A DNA stretch of 64,000 nt from Haladaptatus sp. DYF46 (GCF_021083305.1 NZ_JAJFAY010000001.1:1860001-1924000); one strand, 5' to 3'. Counted from the first letter of the stretch, positions 1-9,136 are shown. Notes: generated from the letters alone by a model not told the origin. Translations and numbers: made by a program.

Positions 1-1
1 G

Positions 2-628
2 ATGAACTTCCTCTCGGACGTGTACGTCCCGTGCGAGGAGTGCGACGGCGCGCGCTACAACGACGAGACGCTGGACGTGACCTACCGCGGTGCGACCATC
101 GCGGAGGTGCTCGACATGTCCGTCGAGGAGGCACACGACTTCTTCGAGCACGACACGCGAATCCGTCGTCGCCTGAAACTGCTGAAGGACGTGGGGCTGG
201 ACTACATGAAACTCGGCCAACCGTCCACGACCCTCTCCGGCGGGGAGGCCCAGCGCGTCAAACTCGCCGAGGAACTCGGCAAGAAGGACGCGGGCGAGAC
301 GCTCTACCTGTTGGACGAACCAACCACGGGACTGCACCACGAGGACGAGCGCAAACTCGTCGCCGTCCTCCAGCGATTGACGGACAAGGGCAACACAATC
401 GCCGTCATCGAACACGAACTCGACCTCGTGAAGAACGCCGACCACGTCATCGACCTCGGCCCCGAGGGCGGCGAGAAGGGCGGCGAAATCGTCGCCACCG
501 GCACGCCCGAGGAGATAGCGCGGGTCGAGGAATCCTACACCGGGCAGTATCTCCGCGACAAACTCCCGGCCATCGAACTCGACGGTCCGCGTTCGGACAG
601 ACCCGCACCCGCGCCGATGGATGACTGA
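2..628 (+). CDS. uvrA: Excinuclease ABC subunit A, C-terminal part (5' truncated by window)
   Basis: This is the last 208 residues or so of UvrA, the damage-recognition ATPase of nucleotide excision repair. Visible in order are the distal CEEC pair of the C-terminal zinc finger (residues 11-14), the ABC signature LSGGEAQR (about 78-85), Walker [12 protein letters not shown] (about 101-111) and the H-loop histidine in VIEHELDLV. The methionine at position 2 is internal; full-length UvrA is about 950-1000 residues and most of it lies upstream of the window. The protein ends in a short Pro/Ala/Asp tail. Family identity is clear from the motifs. Confidence 0.97.
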   Translation: MNFLSDVYVPCEECDGARYNDETLDVTYRGATIAEVLDMSVEEAHDFFEHDTRIRRRLKLLKDVGLDYMKLGQPSTTLSGGEAQRVKLAEELGKKDAGETLYLLDEPTTGLHHEDERKLVAVLQRLTDKGNTIAVIEHELDLVKNADHVIDLGPEGGEKGGEIVATGTPEEIARVEESYTGQYLRDKLPAIELDGPRSDRPAPAPMDD

Positions 629-878
629 CAACTGATACGTCGGCGCGTCCGGACCGACGCACAACTGTTTCGAACCGATATACCGATCTATTTATACGAT
701 AGAATGGCGGGCTTACCCCGAAGAATCGCCCGCTTATGCGTCGGTATCGTAAGTAGTTTGAAAACTACAGCCAGCTAAGCACTGGATAACAAAGTGTCGT
801 CCGAGGTAACTTCGCACTCGTGTTACGTCCGGGTGGCGGTGGTATCGTGGAAACAACCGATTGCGACTCTCAGGTGTC

Positions 879-1424
879 ATGAGTTCGACTGATGGAACCC
901 CACAAGAACTGTCCGAAGATCTCATCTTCGACGTTCTGAAAAATAGGCGACGGCGGTACACGCTCCACTACCTCAAACAGCAGGGGCGACCGGTGGAACT
1001 CAGCGAACTGGCGGAACAGGTCGCGGCGTGGGAAAACGACACCACGGTCGAAGGCCTGTCCGCGAACGAGCGCAAGTCGGTGTACACCTCGTTGTATCAG
1101 ACGCATCTCCCGAAGCTTTCGGATGCGGGAATCGTGGAGTACAACCAGAGCAGAGGCATCGTCGAACTCGCCGATAACGCCGGGCAGTTGGAGGGATACC
1201 TCCGTCCGCAGGACGAGTTTCCGTGGATCCGGTACTACCTCGGTCTCGCCATCGTGAGCGCGATTCTCGTCTTCGCCGACTTCCTCGGTATTCCGCCGTT
1301 TTCGGCGATTCCGGACAAGATCTGGGGCGTCCTCATCGTCGCCGCGTTCGCACTCTCGGCATTGGTTCATTACCTCCGGCGTCGGCAACTCGGGATGGGA
1401 GAACGACCGCCGTCCGCACGGTAG
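879..1424 (+). CDS. Winged-helix (DUF7344-type) membrane-linked regulator
   Basis: The 181-residue protein has an N-terminal winged-helix region of the small haloarchaeal regulator type (LIFDVLKNRRRRYTLHYL, about residues 12-29, then ELSELAEQVA). Two hydrophobic segments follow near the C-terminus (about residues 119-139 and 148-165), ending in a short basic tail. It is probably a membrane-tethered transcriptional regulator; no target can be inferred. I chose the ATG at 879 rather than the upstream TTG at 861 because the conserved domain begins just after it. It is a stand-alone gene about 250 nt after uvrA. The domain name is recalled from the family pattern, not searched. Confidence 0.75.
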   Translation: MSSTDGTPQELSEDLIFDVLKNRRRRYTLHYLKQQGRPVELSELAEQVAAWENDTTVEGLSANERKSVYTSLYQTHLPKLSDAGIVEYNQSRGIVELADNAGQLEGYLRPQDEFPWIRYYLGLAIVSAILVFADFLGIPPFSAIPDKIWGVLIVAAFALSALVHYLRRRQLGMGERPPSAR

Positions 1425-1477
1425 CGACCCGACCCGAGAAAGAAGCTATTTTGCCCCGCGGCCAACAACCCACGATA

Positions 1478-2566
1478 ATGTACGATTTCGTGGTGGTCGG
1501 TGCCGGTCCCGCCGGGTCGCGGTTCGCGCGACGCGCCGCGGACGCGGGACACGACGTTCTCGTTCTCGAACGCGGGCAGGTCGGAACGCCGCTCGCGTGT
1601 TCCGGTCACGTCAGTACCGACATCTGGGAGTTCACCCCCGAGGGTGCCCGTGCGGACCTCCTCCAGAACGAAGTCTACGGTGCGCGCTTCCACGTCGATG
1701 GCCCGACGTCCCCCGAACATCCGTTCTACAAGGACGAGGTCATCTCGAACGTCATCGACCGGGTCGGACTCGACCGGACGCTCGCGACCGCCGCCGAGGA
1801 GGCGGGGGCCGATTTGCGTGAGGGACACAGCGTGCCCGACGTGGACGAACACGGGAAGTACGTGGACATCACCGCCAACACGCCCGACGGAACCGAGATG
1901 TTTCGCGGGAAGATGGTCGTCGGCTGTGACGGCCCGGTCTCGCGCGTCCGGCGGGAACTCCACCTGCCCGAACCGGGCGAGAAACTGCAGGGCGTGCTCG
2001 GGTTCACGACCGACACGCACAACGGCAACTTCGTGGACGTTCACCTCACCGCGCCGCGATTTTTCGCGTGGCGGATCCCCCGCGGGCAGGCGGGCGTCGA
2101 GTACGGACTGGCCGCGCCGCCGGGCGAGAACGCTCGCGAGTTGTTCGACCGGTTTACGGCGGATTACGGCGTCGAAACCGGGGATTTCTGTGCCGGGATG
2201 ATTCCCATCGGCCCGGCACCGAGCGTCACCGCCCACCGCGGGTTTCTCGTCGGCGACGCCGCCGCACAGACGAAGCCCTTCACCGGCGGCGGCATCCTCT
2301 ACGGCATGACCGCGGCGGACCGCGCCGTCGAGACCATCGACCCCGACGACCCGGCGACGCTCGCCGACTACGAACGCGCGTGGCGACGGGAGTTGAAAAA
2401 CGAGATTCGACTGGGACACTGGGTGCGCAGGGCGTACTCGCTCCCGAAACCCGTCCAGAAAGTGGGTCTCACGGCGATGGAGGGTGAAATCGGCGTCCAC
2501 ATGGACAAGCCGTCGTCCTTTTTCTCGACTGACCATCTCCGAAAACTCCTCACGCGCTCGTCGTAG
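1478..2566 (+). CDS. Geranylgeranyl reductase family FAD-dependent oxidoreductase
   Basis: The 362-residue flavoprotein carries the Rossmann FAD-binding motif VVVGAGPAGSRFARRAADAG at residues 5-24, the Cys-containing CSGHVS motif near residues 44-49 typical of geranylgeranyl reductases, and the second FAD motif LVGDAAAQTKPFTGGGI near residues 256-272. Family members saturate isoprenoid chains, for example of archaeal digeranylgeranylglycerophospholipids or respiratory quinones, at the membrane. Haloarchaea carry several paralogues, so the exact substrate is not assignable. The ATG at 1478 starts directly before the FAD motif. It is monocistronic, 53 nt after the preceding regulator. Confidence 0.88.
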   Translation: MYDFVVVGAGPAGSRFARRAADAGHDVLVLERGQVGTPLACSGHVSTDIWEFTPEGARADLLQNEVYGARFHVDGPTSPEHPFYKDEVISNVIDRVGLDRTLATAAEEAGADLREGHSVPDVDEHGKYVDITANTPDGTEMFRGKMVVGCDGPVSRVRRELHLPEPGEKLQGVLGFTTDTHNGNFVDVHLTAPRFFAWRIPRGQAGVEYGLAAPPGENARELFDRFTADYGVETGDFCAGMIPIGPAPSVTAHRGFLVGDAAAQTKPFTGGGILYGMTAADRAVETIDPDDPATLADYERAWRRELKNEIRLGHWVRRAYSLPKPVQKVGLTAMEGEIGVHMDKPSSFFSTDHLRKLLTRSS

Positions 2567-2818
2567 GGGGGAGCTAGTCCGAGCTTACGTGACATCGTTC
2601 CGAGCCTATACTCGTTATCCCGCATAGCTTTCGAGTACCCTCACCCATCGCTTTCCGTTGGAACGGCGTACCTCCGACCACGACCCGCTTTTCGCCCGAA
2701 TCGTGACTACGAGTCCTCGCCGGAGTAGTATAATATATTGATCTATTCCCTATATATTAATTTATTAGATCACTAGAGAAAATATTTTAAATTGCCTACG
2801 CGATTAGAATGGTGGAGT

Positions 2819-3415
2819 ATGACATCACGACGCAACTTCCTCAAGACGGTCGGCGCGGCAGGTACAGCGGGCATCGGTGCGGTCGCCCTCAGCGGAACCG
2901 CGGCGGCCAAACCGACGGTCGACTGGGAACCGGCGGATTCGAGCAACTACACGGGAGCGGACCGCGGCGCTGCGGAGATCGATTGGGTCATCATCCACAC
3001 CGTACAGGGTTCGGCCAGCAGCGCGGTCAACTGGTTCCAGAACCCCGACGCGGACGTCAGCGCCCACTACACCGTCTCCGAAGGGGGCTACAAGTATCAG
3101 AGCGTCAGCGACATCAACATCGCGTGGCACGCGGGCAACTGGAGCTACAACCAGTACTCCGTCGGCATCGAACACGGCGGCTACGTCAGCGAGAGCTACG
3201 AAGACGCCCAGTATCGTGCATCCGCCAAACTGGCTAGCTGGCTCTGTGACCAGTACGGCGTCCCGAAACAACACCCGTCGAGCGTCCCGAGCGACGCGGC
3301 GAACCCGGCCAACGGGGGCATCATCAGCCACGAACAGGTTCCCGAGAACAGTCACACCGACCCCGGCCCGAACTGGGACTGGGACTACTACATCGACCTC
3401 GTGAACTCGTACTGA
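2819..3415 (+). CDS. Tat-exported N-acetylmuramoyl-L-alanine amidase-like protein (Amidase_2 fold)
   Basis: The 198-residue protein has a twin-arginine signal (SRRNFLKTVG, residues 3-12, hydrophobic to about 28) and one Amidase_2/AmpD-PGRP-type domain. The AmpD-like metal set is visible: His60 (WVIIH), His171 (ISHEQ) and Asp181 in TDPGPNW, with candidate catalytic Glu118 in SVGIEHGG. The family cleaves the muramoyl-L-alanine amide bond of bacterial peptidoglycan, which haloarchaea lack, so a secreted antibacterial or scavenging role is inferred. The start at 2819 sits at the twin-arginine motif; a very A+T-rich promoter region (2727-2790) precedes it. It is a single gene. Confidence 0.88.
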   Translation: MTSRRNFLKTVGAAGTAGIGAVALSGTAAAKPTVDWEPADSSNYTGADRGAAEIDWVIIHTVQGSASSAVNWFQNPDADVSAHYTVSEGGYKYQSVSDINIAWHAGNWSYNQYSVGIEHGGYVSESYEDAQYRASAKLASWLCDQYGVPKQHPSSVPSDAANPANGGIISHEQVPENSHTDPGPNWDWDYYIDLVNSY

Positions 3416-3486
3416 GTCCGAGAGTTCCGGATTTATTTTTCGACCGACCGCTTCCGCGAAGCCGTGAAAACCGCGACGGAGAATCG

Positions 3487-4998
3487 TTACTCGAGATCGT
3501 ACAGCGCGCCGTACTTCTCGGTCACGTAGTCGAGGAAGTACTCGGCGGTGAACGACTCGCCCGTCGCGTGTTCGATGAGGTCGTCCGTGGTGTACAGACA
3601 GCCGTACTGGTGGATGTTCTCGGTCAGCCAGTCGTGGAAGTCGTCGAAGTCGCCGTCGCGAATCTGACCGTCGAGGTCGTCGATGTCCTCGTCGGCTTTC
3701 GCGTACAGTTGCGCGGCGAGGACGCTGCCCAGCGAGTAGGTCGGGAAGTAACCGAAGCTACCGTGGCTCCAGTGGATGTCCTGTAGACAGCCGTCGGCGT
3801 CCGTGTCGGGGCGGATACCGAGGTACTCCTCGTACTTGTCGTTCCAGAGTTCCGGCACCTCGTCCACCTCGATTTCGCCGCGGATGAGCGCCTTCTCGAT
3901 TTCGAAGCGCACCACGATGTGCATGTGGTAGGTCAGTTCGTCCGCCTCGACGCGGATGAGGTTGTCCTCGTAGACGCGGTTCGCGGCCTGATACATCTCA
4001 TCGACGGAGACGCCGTTCGCGTCCGCGAATCGCTCCCGAACGAGCGGCAGGAAGTTCTCCCAGAAGGCGCGCGACCGACCGACGTTGTTCTCCCAGACGC
4101 GGGATTGAGATTCGTGGACGGTCAGGTCGCGGGCTTGGCCGAGCGGCGTGCCGTACTGGTCGTCCGGCAGGCCCTGCGTGTAGGTGGCGTGGCCGAACTC
4201 GTGGACCGTGCTCATCAGCGCGCCGAGCGGGTCGCTCTCGTCGAAGCGCGTCGTCACGCGCGCGTCGAACTGCGTCCCGCTTGAGAACGGGTGGGGGGCG
4301 GTGTCGAGGCGGCCGCGGTCCCAGTCGTAGCCGAGCGTGTCGAGCACGTCGCGCGAGAGTTCCTCCTGAATCTCGGCGTCGTAGGTTCCCTGGAACGGCG
4401 TGGCGAGTTCGACGTCGCTCTCGCGCACGTCCTCGATGAGTGGGACGAGTTCGTCTCGGAGTTCCGCCAGCGTCTCCTCGGCGGTGTCGATGCCGAGATA
4501 GGGTTCGTACTCCTCGAACAGGACCTCGTAGGGGTCCTTGTCCGGGTCGATGTGTTCGGCGTATTCGCGCTCCAACTCGACCAGTTTTTCGAGCGTCGGG
4601 GCGAAAATCGAGAAGTCGTCCTCCTCGCGCGCCTTCTTCCACTTCGGGAGCGCCTCGGACGTGGTGCGGGAAATCTCCTCGACCAACTCGCCGGGGACGC
4701 GGGTCGCTCGCTCGTACTCCCGTCGAACCTCGCGGACGACGGCGGCCTGTTCGTCGTCCAACTCCTCGCCTTCGAGTTCGTCCAGCAGGTCGCCCATCTC
4801 GTCGTCGGTGAGCAGTTCGTGCGAAATCGCCGACAGTGCCGACCGCTGCTGTGACCGAGCGGGGGTGCCACCCTCGGGCATCACGACTTCTTGGTCCCAG
4901 CCGAGAATCCCGGCGGCGTTCTGGACGTTCGAAATCCGTTTTACTTTCCCGAGAAACTCCTCGTAGGTACTGTTTTCTTCGGCGGCTTCGGTTGCCAT
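3487..4998 (-). CDS. M32 family carboxypeptidase (carboxypeptidase Taq), copy 1
   Basis: The 503-residue cytosolic zinc metallocarboxypeptidase has the family motif HEFGH at residues 266-270 and the conserved DTAPHPFSSG block (about 232-241). M32 enzymes remove C-terminal residues with broad specificity. I chose the ATG at 4998 over an in-frame start at 5028 because it matches the paralogue's MAT-acidic N-terminus. A second, diverged M32 gene lies at 35460-36965. The two share an 89-nt identical tract (4733-4821 here, residues about 60-89), far above their general similarity, which suggests gene conversion. Confidence 0.95.
   Translation of the reverse strand: MATEAAEENSTYEEFLGKVKRISNVQNAAGILGWDQEVVMPEGGTPARSQQRSALSAISHELLTDDEMGDLLDELEGEELDDEQAAVVREVRREYERATRVPGELVEEISRTTSEALPKWKKAREEDDFSIFAPTLEKLVELEREYAEHIDPDKDPYEVLFEEYEPYLGIDTAEETLAELRDELVPLIEDVRESDVELATPFQGTYDAEIQEELSRDVLDTLGYDWDRGRLDTAPHPFSSGTQFDARVTTRFDESDPLGALMSTVHEFGHATYTQGLPDDQYGTPLGQARDLTVHESQSRVWENNVGRSRAFWENFLPLVRERFADANGVSVDEMYQAANRVYEDNLIRVEADELTYHMHIVVRFEIEKALIRGEIEVDEVPELWNDKYEEYLGIRPDTDADGCLQDIHWSHGSFGYFPTYSLGSVLAAQLYAKADEDIDDLDGQIRDGDFDDFHDWLTENIHQYGCLYTTDDLIEHATGESFTAEYFLDYVTEKYGALYDLE
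4733..4821 (-). repeat. 89-nt tract identical between M32 paralogues (copy 1)
   Basis: Identical, without a single difference, to 36706-36794; encodes HELLTDDEMGDLLDELEGEE and following residues. Confidence 0.9.
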
Positions 4999-5070
4999 CG
5001 TCGGGTGTTTGCTGTCACCGATTATCAATGAATGGGTTTCGGTACGAAATACGACGGGGAGTCGGATTCG

Positions 5071-6150
5071 TTAGCGCGTCTCCGCCGCGTTCCGGTAAAT
5101 CCGATAGCAGCGCGCCAACACGTCGATGTCCACGCTCTCGTTTTTCGTGTGCGCTTCGCCCGGTTCCGACGCGCCGCAGACGACGCAGGTGACGCCCGCC
5201 TGGGCCAACCACCCGGCGTCCGTCGCGTGGGGCTTCGTTACCTGTTCCGGGTCGCCGTCCTGTGCGTCTCGGGCGGCGGCCAGCACCGCCTCCGCGAAGT
5301 CCGGGTCGTCGCACTCCATCGGCGGCAGGTCCTGTTCGACGGTCCACTCCACGCCGTCGATTTCCTCCACGGCACTGAGGTCGGCGTGCTCGCCGGGGAC
5401 GGTCCGCTCGTCGACGGTTACGTCGCAGGTGTCCGGAATGACGTTCCACGCGCTTCCGCCGTGGATTTCGGTGACGACGACGCTCCCCGAGAGGTCGTTG
5501 CCGAGAACCGAGACGGTCGGGACGTCGCACTCGCGGACGATGTCTACAGCATCGCTGGCGCGGTAAATGGCGTTTTCACCGGCCTCCGGTTCGCTCGCGT
5601 GCGCGGCGGTTCCGTGCGCCGTGACGGTGCTCGCCCGCCGTCCGCGGTGGGCGACGACGACGTCCGTGACGCCCGCTTTCGAGTAGTTCGTGGACCCCTC
5701 GGCGACGATGGCGCAATCGGGCGAAAAGCCGCCCTCGATGGCGTGACGTGCGCCGTCGCCGCCCAACTCCTCGGCGATGAAGCTGGCGAAGGCGAGGTCA
5801 CAGGACGGGTCGGCGTCGCGGAACGCGAGCATCGACGCCGCCACTGAACCCTTCATGTCCGCCGCGCCGCGACCGTACAGTCGTCCGTCGCGCGCCTCGA
5901 CCACGTACTCGCCGCCGTCTACCTGCGATTCGTCCGGGGGAACGACGTCGTGGTGGCCGACCAGCGCGAGCGAGGTATCGGCCCCGCCGTCGGCCGCCTT
6001 GTGAGCGATAACGTTGCCGACGTCGTCCCGCGTTACGTCCGCGTTCGTCTCCGCGCGAAGCCACTCCTCGATATAATCGCCCGCCGCCGTCTCGTCCTCG
6101 TGACTCGGAATCGAAACGAGGTTCCGGGTCAGTTCGACCAGTTCGTCCAT
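5071..6150 (-). CDS. M20 family metallopeptidase (ArgE/DapE type)
   Basis: This 359-residue co-catalytic zinc hydrolase has VGHHDVVP (metal ligand His66, Asp68), GRGAADMKGS (bridging Asp98) and the catalytic EE pair at residues about 127-128. ArgE/DapE-type enzymes deacylate N-acylated amino acids such as N-acetylornithine or succinyl-diaminopimelate. Neighbours do not point to lysine or arginine synthesis, so the substrate is open. It lies 42 nt upstream (in genome coordinates downstream) of the M32 carboxypeptidase gene on the same strand, so a peptide-catabolic operon is possible. Confidence 0.88.
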   Translation of the reverse strand: MDELVELTRNLVSIPSHEDETAAGDYIEEWLRAETNADVTRDDVGNVIAHKAADGGADTSLALVGHHDVVPPDESQVDGGEYVVEARDGRLYGRGAADMKGSVAASMLAFRDADPSCDLAFASFIAEELGGDGARHAIEGGFSPDCAIVAEGSTNYSKAGVTDVVVAHRGRRASTVTAHGTAAHASEPEAGENAIYRASDAVDIVRECDVPTVSVLGNDLSGSVVVTEIHGGSAWNVIPDTCDVTVDERTVPGEHADLSAVEEIDGVEWTVEQDLPPMECDDPDFAEAVLAAARDAQDGDPEQVTKPHATDAGWLAQAGVTCVVCGASEPGEAHTKNESVDIDVLARCYRIYRNAAETR

Positions 6151-6275
6151 ACTCCTTCATTCCACTCGGCGGTTTAGTACTCTATGCCCTCGGCAACCCC
6201 TCTGGCAGGCTATCTGTAGTGCTGGTGGAGACCGCGATCATATCGCTACTCGAACAACAGATGTCAGAGAGATGA

Positions 6276-6338
6276 TTACAAAATGTCTCGAGTGTCGACC
6301 CGTATCGCTTCGGCCGCGTGTTCGACCAGTTCGTCCAT
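6276..6338 (-). pseudogene. 20-codon ORF repeating the start of the M20 gene
   Basis: A minus-strand ATG at 6338 opens a 20-codon frame whose first six codons (MDELVE) are the same as those of the M20 gene starting at 6150. The shared DNA is about 19 nt around the start codon. After that the frame diverges (HAAEAIRVDTRDIL) and stops at 6276. It is either the relic of a duplicated 5' end or a very small ORF; nothing else supports expression. Confidence 0.3.
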
Positions 6339-6363
6339 ACCCCATCGAGTCGCGTCGTGAAAA

Positions 6364-6624
6364 TCAGTATCCGACGTCTTCGGCAAGAACGTGAATGTCC
6401 TCCTGCAGCGTGTGCAGTCGTTCCGCGACGGACGCGTCGGCTTGGTGTTCTATCTCCGAAATCCTGTCTTCAGTCTCGCGGAACTGCGTTCGCTTCGTTT
6501 CCTCGTCGCTCGGGACGTTGGACAGGCCCTTTCGAATCGCCCGGATTTCCCCGGCGACGTCTGGCGAGGCGTCGTCCGCGACGGAATCCAAGTCCGCTCG
6601 AATCTCGTCGAGTTCTCGTGCCAT
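6364..6624 (-). CDS. Small coiled-coil acidic protein, unknown function
   Basis: The 86-residue protein (MARELDEIRADLDS start) is rich in Glu/Asp/Arg, almost entirely helical in appearance, and has heptad-like spacing from about residue 5 to 80, suggesting a coiled coil. I do not recognise a named family. An in-frame GTG at 6678 would overlap the TGA of the upstream regulator gene (GTGA) and add 18 residues; the ATG at 6624 is preferred because the extra residues look unlike the rest. It probably forms an operon with the regulator at 6675-6995. Confidence 0.6.
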   Translation of the reverse strand: MARELDEIRADLDSVADDASPDVAGEIRAIRKGLSNVPSDEETKRTQFRETEDRISEIEHQADASVAERLHTLQEDIHVLAEDVGY

Positions 6625-6674
6625 GGTCGGGACGATGGCATCGGAAACCAAATCGATGCTGGCCGGAATCGGTC

Positions 6675-6995
6675 TCACCCATCGATGGGGTCACAGTATC
6701 TCGCACAACAGTCCAATACGTCTTCAAGAATTACGTTGTTCGAATATCGAATCGCTCCGGTTCGCTCGTCGTAATCGATTATCGACATCGCTTCGAGACG
6801 CGGGAGATGGACGTGTCGAAGTCGCGTTTCGATGTGCCGTGAGTCGCCATCGAGTACGTCGCACAGTTCCTCGACCGTCGAGGAACCGTCCGTCGATTCG
6901 ATGAGATAGCACACTAATCGGCGTCGTTGGGCGTCCGAAAGTACTTCGAACGCTCTATCGAGACGTGAGGGGTCCGGGGACTCGGATGACACCAT
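6675..6995 (-). CDS. DUF7344-type winged-helix regulator
   Basis: The 106-residue protein is a single wHTH domain: AFEVLSDAQRRRLVCYLIES (residues 14-33), a recognition region with DGDSRHIETRLRHVHLPRLEAM, and a wing with IIDYDERTGAIRYS. This is the common small haloarchaeal transcriptional regulator type; unlike the copy at 879-1424 it has no membrane segments. Its stop is directly next to or overlapping the start region of the small coiled-coil gene downstream, so the two are probably co-transcribed. The target is unknown. Confidence 0.75.
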   Translation of the reverse strand: MVSSESPDPSRLDRAFEVLSDAQRRRLVCYLIESTDGSSTVEELCDVLDGDSRHIETRLRHVHLPRLEAMSIIDYDERTGAIRYSNNVILEDVLDCCARYCDPIDG

Positions 6996-7054
6996 CTACC
7001 ATTGGTTGGGAAATCAACCCTCTAATTCTGGTGCTTGAATCCGCAAGCTTCGGC

Positions 7055-7216
7055 TCAGATGGCACAATCGTCGACGAACTCGTACTCCTCGTATCGGTCG
7101 AGTTTGCGCTCGATGGCGTCTAGAAGCCACTCGTCGATGGTTTCGTCCGTGCGGTCGGCTTCGATTCGGTCGCGCGTTTCTTCGTCGACGGTGAGCACGA
7201 GGTGGGCGTGACGCAT
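7055..7216 (-). CDS. Small acidic protein, possible ribbon-helix-helix type
   Basis: The 53-residue protein starts MRHAHLVLTVDEETRDRIE, a beta-strand then helix pattern reminiscent of small RHH or antitoxin-like haloarchaeal proteins, followed by DEWLLDAIERKLDRYEEYEF. It is divergent from the PIN-ATPase-KH gene (start codons 81 nt apart). The PIN domain next door makes a toxin-antitoxin reading tempting, but the neighbour is a large conserved ATPase rather than a VapC toxin. Function is unassigned. The start at 7216 is preferred to the in-frame 7243. Confidence 0.55.
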   Translation of the reverse strand: MRHAHLVLTVDEETRDRIEADRTDETIDEWLLDAIERKLDRYEEYEFVDDCAI

Positions 7217-7297
7217 CGACTGCCGTACGTCACCGAGGAGCAAAAGCGTGACCCACGCGCTGAAACCCTTATCAGGCTACCGCACGAACCGACGCCC

Positions 7298-9136
7298 ATG
7301 AACGTAGTGCCGGATACGAGCGCCGTCATCGATGGCCGTATCTCGCAGAAAGTCGATGATGGCGACTTTGCTGGGGCGACGGTTCTCATCCCCGAAGCCG
7401 TCGTCAGCGAACTGGAATCGCAGGCGAACAAGGGAGAGGAGAGCGGGTGGAACGGGCTGTCCGAACTGCAACGTCTCGCGGACCTCGCGGACGCCGGTGA
7501 CGTCGAACTCGATTACGTCGGGAAGCGACCCAAACCCGAAGAACAGGGATACGCCCACCGGGGGGAAATCGACGCGCTCATCCGGGAGTTGGCGGACGAG
7601 CACGACGCCACGTTCGTCACCAGCGACCTCGTACAGAGCGAAGTCGCGCAAGCGAAGGGCTTGGAAGTCGAGTACATCGCGCCGAAAACGCGGGACGTGG
7701 AACGGCTCAGCATCGAGGACTACTTCGACGAGGAGACGATGAGCCTCCACCTCCGGTCGAAGGTCCCACCGATGGCGAAGCGGGGCGAAATCGGCGACAT
7801 GCACTATCAGCGGATTCGCGACGAACCGTCCACGGACGAGCAACTGAAGGAGTACGCACAGGAGATAATTCAGAGCGCGAAACAGAGCCACGACGGGTTC
7901 ATCGAAATCGACGAACCCGGCATGACCATCGTCCAGTTCCGCGATTATCGTATCGCCATCGCGGAACCGCCGTTCGCCGACGCGTGGGAAATCACGGCGG
8001 TTCGCCCCATCGTCAAGACGTCGCTGGACGACTACGAACACGCGGACGAACTCCGGGGACGCCTGCTCGAACGACAGCGCGGCGTCCTGATTTCCGGGGC
8101 ACCCGGTGCCGGAAAGTCCACCTTCGCACAGGCCGTCGCGGAGTTCCTCGCCGACAGCGACTTCGCCGTGAAAACGATGGAGAAACCCCGCGACTTGCAG
8201 GTCGGACCCGAAGTGACTCAGTACACCGAGTTGGCGGGCGAGATGGAGAAGACGGCCGACTCCCTGTTGATGGTCCGTCCGGACTACACCATCTACGACG
8301 AGGTGCGGAAGACGAACGACTTCGAGGTGTTCGCGGACATGCGCCTCGCGGGCGTCGGCATGGTCGGCGTCGTCCACGCCACCCGCCCCATCGACGCGCT
8401 CCAGCGACTCATCGGCCGGGTCGAACTCGGCATGATTCCGCAGATCGTGGACACCGTCGTTTACATCGAGGCCGGACAGATCGAGAAAGTCTACGACGTA
8501 CGGACCGAGGTCAAAGTGCCGGCGGGCATGACCGAGGAGGACCTCGCGCGGCCCGTCATCCTCGTGGAGGAGTTCGAGACCGGAACGCCGGAGTACGAAA
8601 TCTACACCTTCAACCGGCAGGTCGTCACGGTCCCGTTGGAGGACGCTGACGGGAAGGAGACCGGCGTGTCGCGCCTCGCCAGACAGGAAATCGAGCGCGA
8701 AATCCAGTCGGTGTCCCGCGGCCACGTCGACGTGGACCTACAGGGCCAGAACAAAGCCGTCGTCTACGTGGACGAGGACGACATCTCCTACGTCATCGGC
8801 AAGGGCGGCGGTCGGATCGACGACATCGAGAACCGCCTCGGCATCGACATCGACGTGCGAACGCACGACGAGAAACCGTCTTCCGTCGGGAGTACGAAGG
8901 GGATGGAGACGCCGCGCGGCGACGTCGTGACCCCCGAAATCACGTCGCGGCACGTCATCATCCCGCTGGACGGCCACGCCGGGGAAACGGTCGAAGTGCA
9001 GGCCGACGGCGAGTACCTGTTCACCGCGACGGTCGGCCGCGGCGGCGACATTCAGGTCTCCCGCGGCAGCGCCATCGCCGAGGAGTTGGAGTACGCCATC
9101 GATAGAGAGCGTCAGATTACGGTCGTATCGGCGTAA
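7298..9136 (+). CDS. PIN domain / PilT-type ATPase / KH domain protein
   Basis: The 612-residue archaeal protein has three parts: an N-terminal PIN nuclease-like domain (PDTSAVIDG, Asp5; acidic residues to about 130), a central secretion-type ATPase with Walker A GAPGAGKST near residues 267-275 and YTIYDEVRKT as Walker B-like region, and a C-terminal KH RNA-binding motif VIGKGGGRIDDIENRLGI near residues 497-514. Homologues are annotated PINc/VapC family ATPase and are widespread in Archaea; an RNA-processing role is inferred, not shown. The ATG at 7298 has a likely TATA (cttatc) about 28 nt upstream, consistent with a leaderless mRNA. Confidence 0.92.
   Translation: MNVVPDTSAVIDGRISQKVDDGDFAGATVLIPEAVVSELESQANKGEESGWNGLSELQRLADLADAGDVELDYVGKRPKPEEQGYAHRGEIDALIRELADEHDATFVTSDLVQSEVAQAKGLEVEYIAPKTRDVERLSIEDYFDEETMSLHLRSKVPPMAKRGEIGDMHYQRIRDEPSTDEQLKEYAQEIIQSAKQSHDGFIEIDEPGMTIVQFRDYRIAIAEPPFADAWEITAVRPIVKTSLDDYEHADELRGRLLERQRGVLISGAPGAGKSTFAQAVAEFLADSDFAVKTMEKPRDLQVGPEVTQYTELAGEMEKTADSLLMVRPDYTIYDEVRKTNDFEVFADMRLAGVGMVGVVHATRPIDALQRLIGRVELGMIPQIVDTVVYIEAGQIEKVYDVRTEVKVPAGMTEEDLARPVILVEEFETGTPEYEIYTFNRQVVTVPLEDADGKETGVSRLARQEIEREIQSVSRGHVDVDLQGQNKAVVYVDEDDISYVIGKGGGRIDDIENRLGIDIDVRTHDEKPSSVGSTKGMETPRGDVVTPEITSRHVIIPLDGHAGETVEVQADGEYLFTATVGRGGDIQVSRGSAIAEELEYAIDRERQITVVSA

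Noticed and set aside
7055..9136. VapBC-type toxin-antitoxin pair
   Set aside because: The PIN domain is part of a 612-residue conserved archaeal ATPase-KH protein, and the small gene is divergent rather than co-transcribed.
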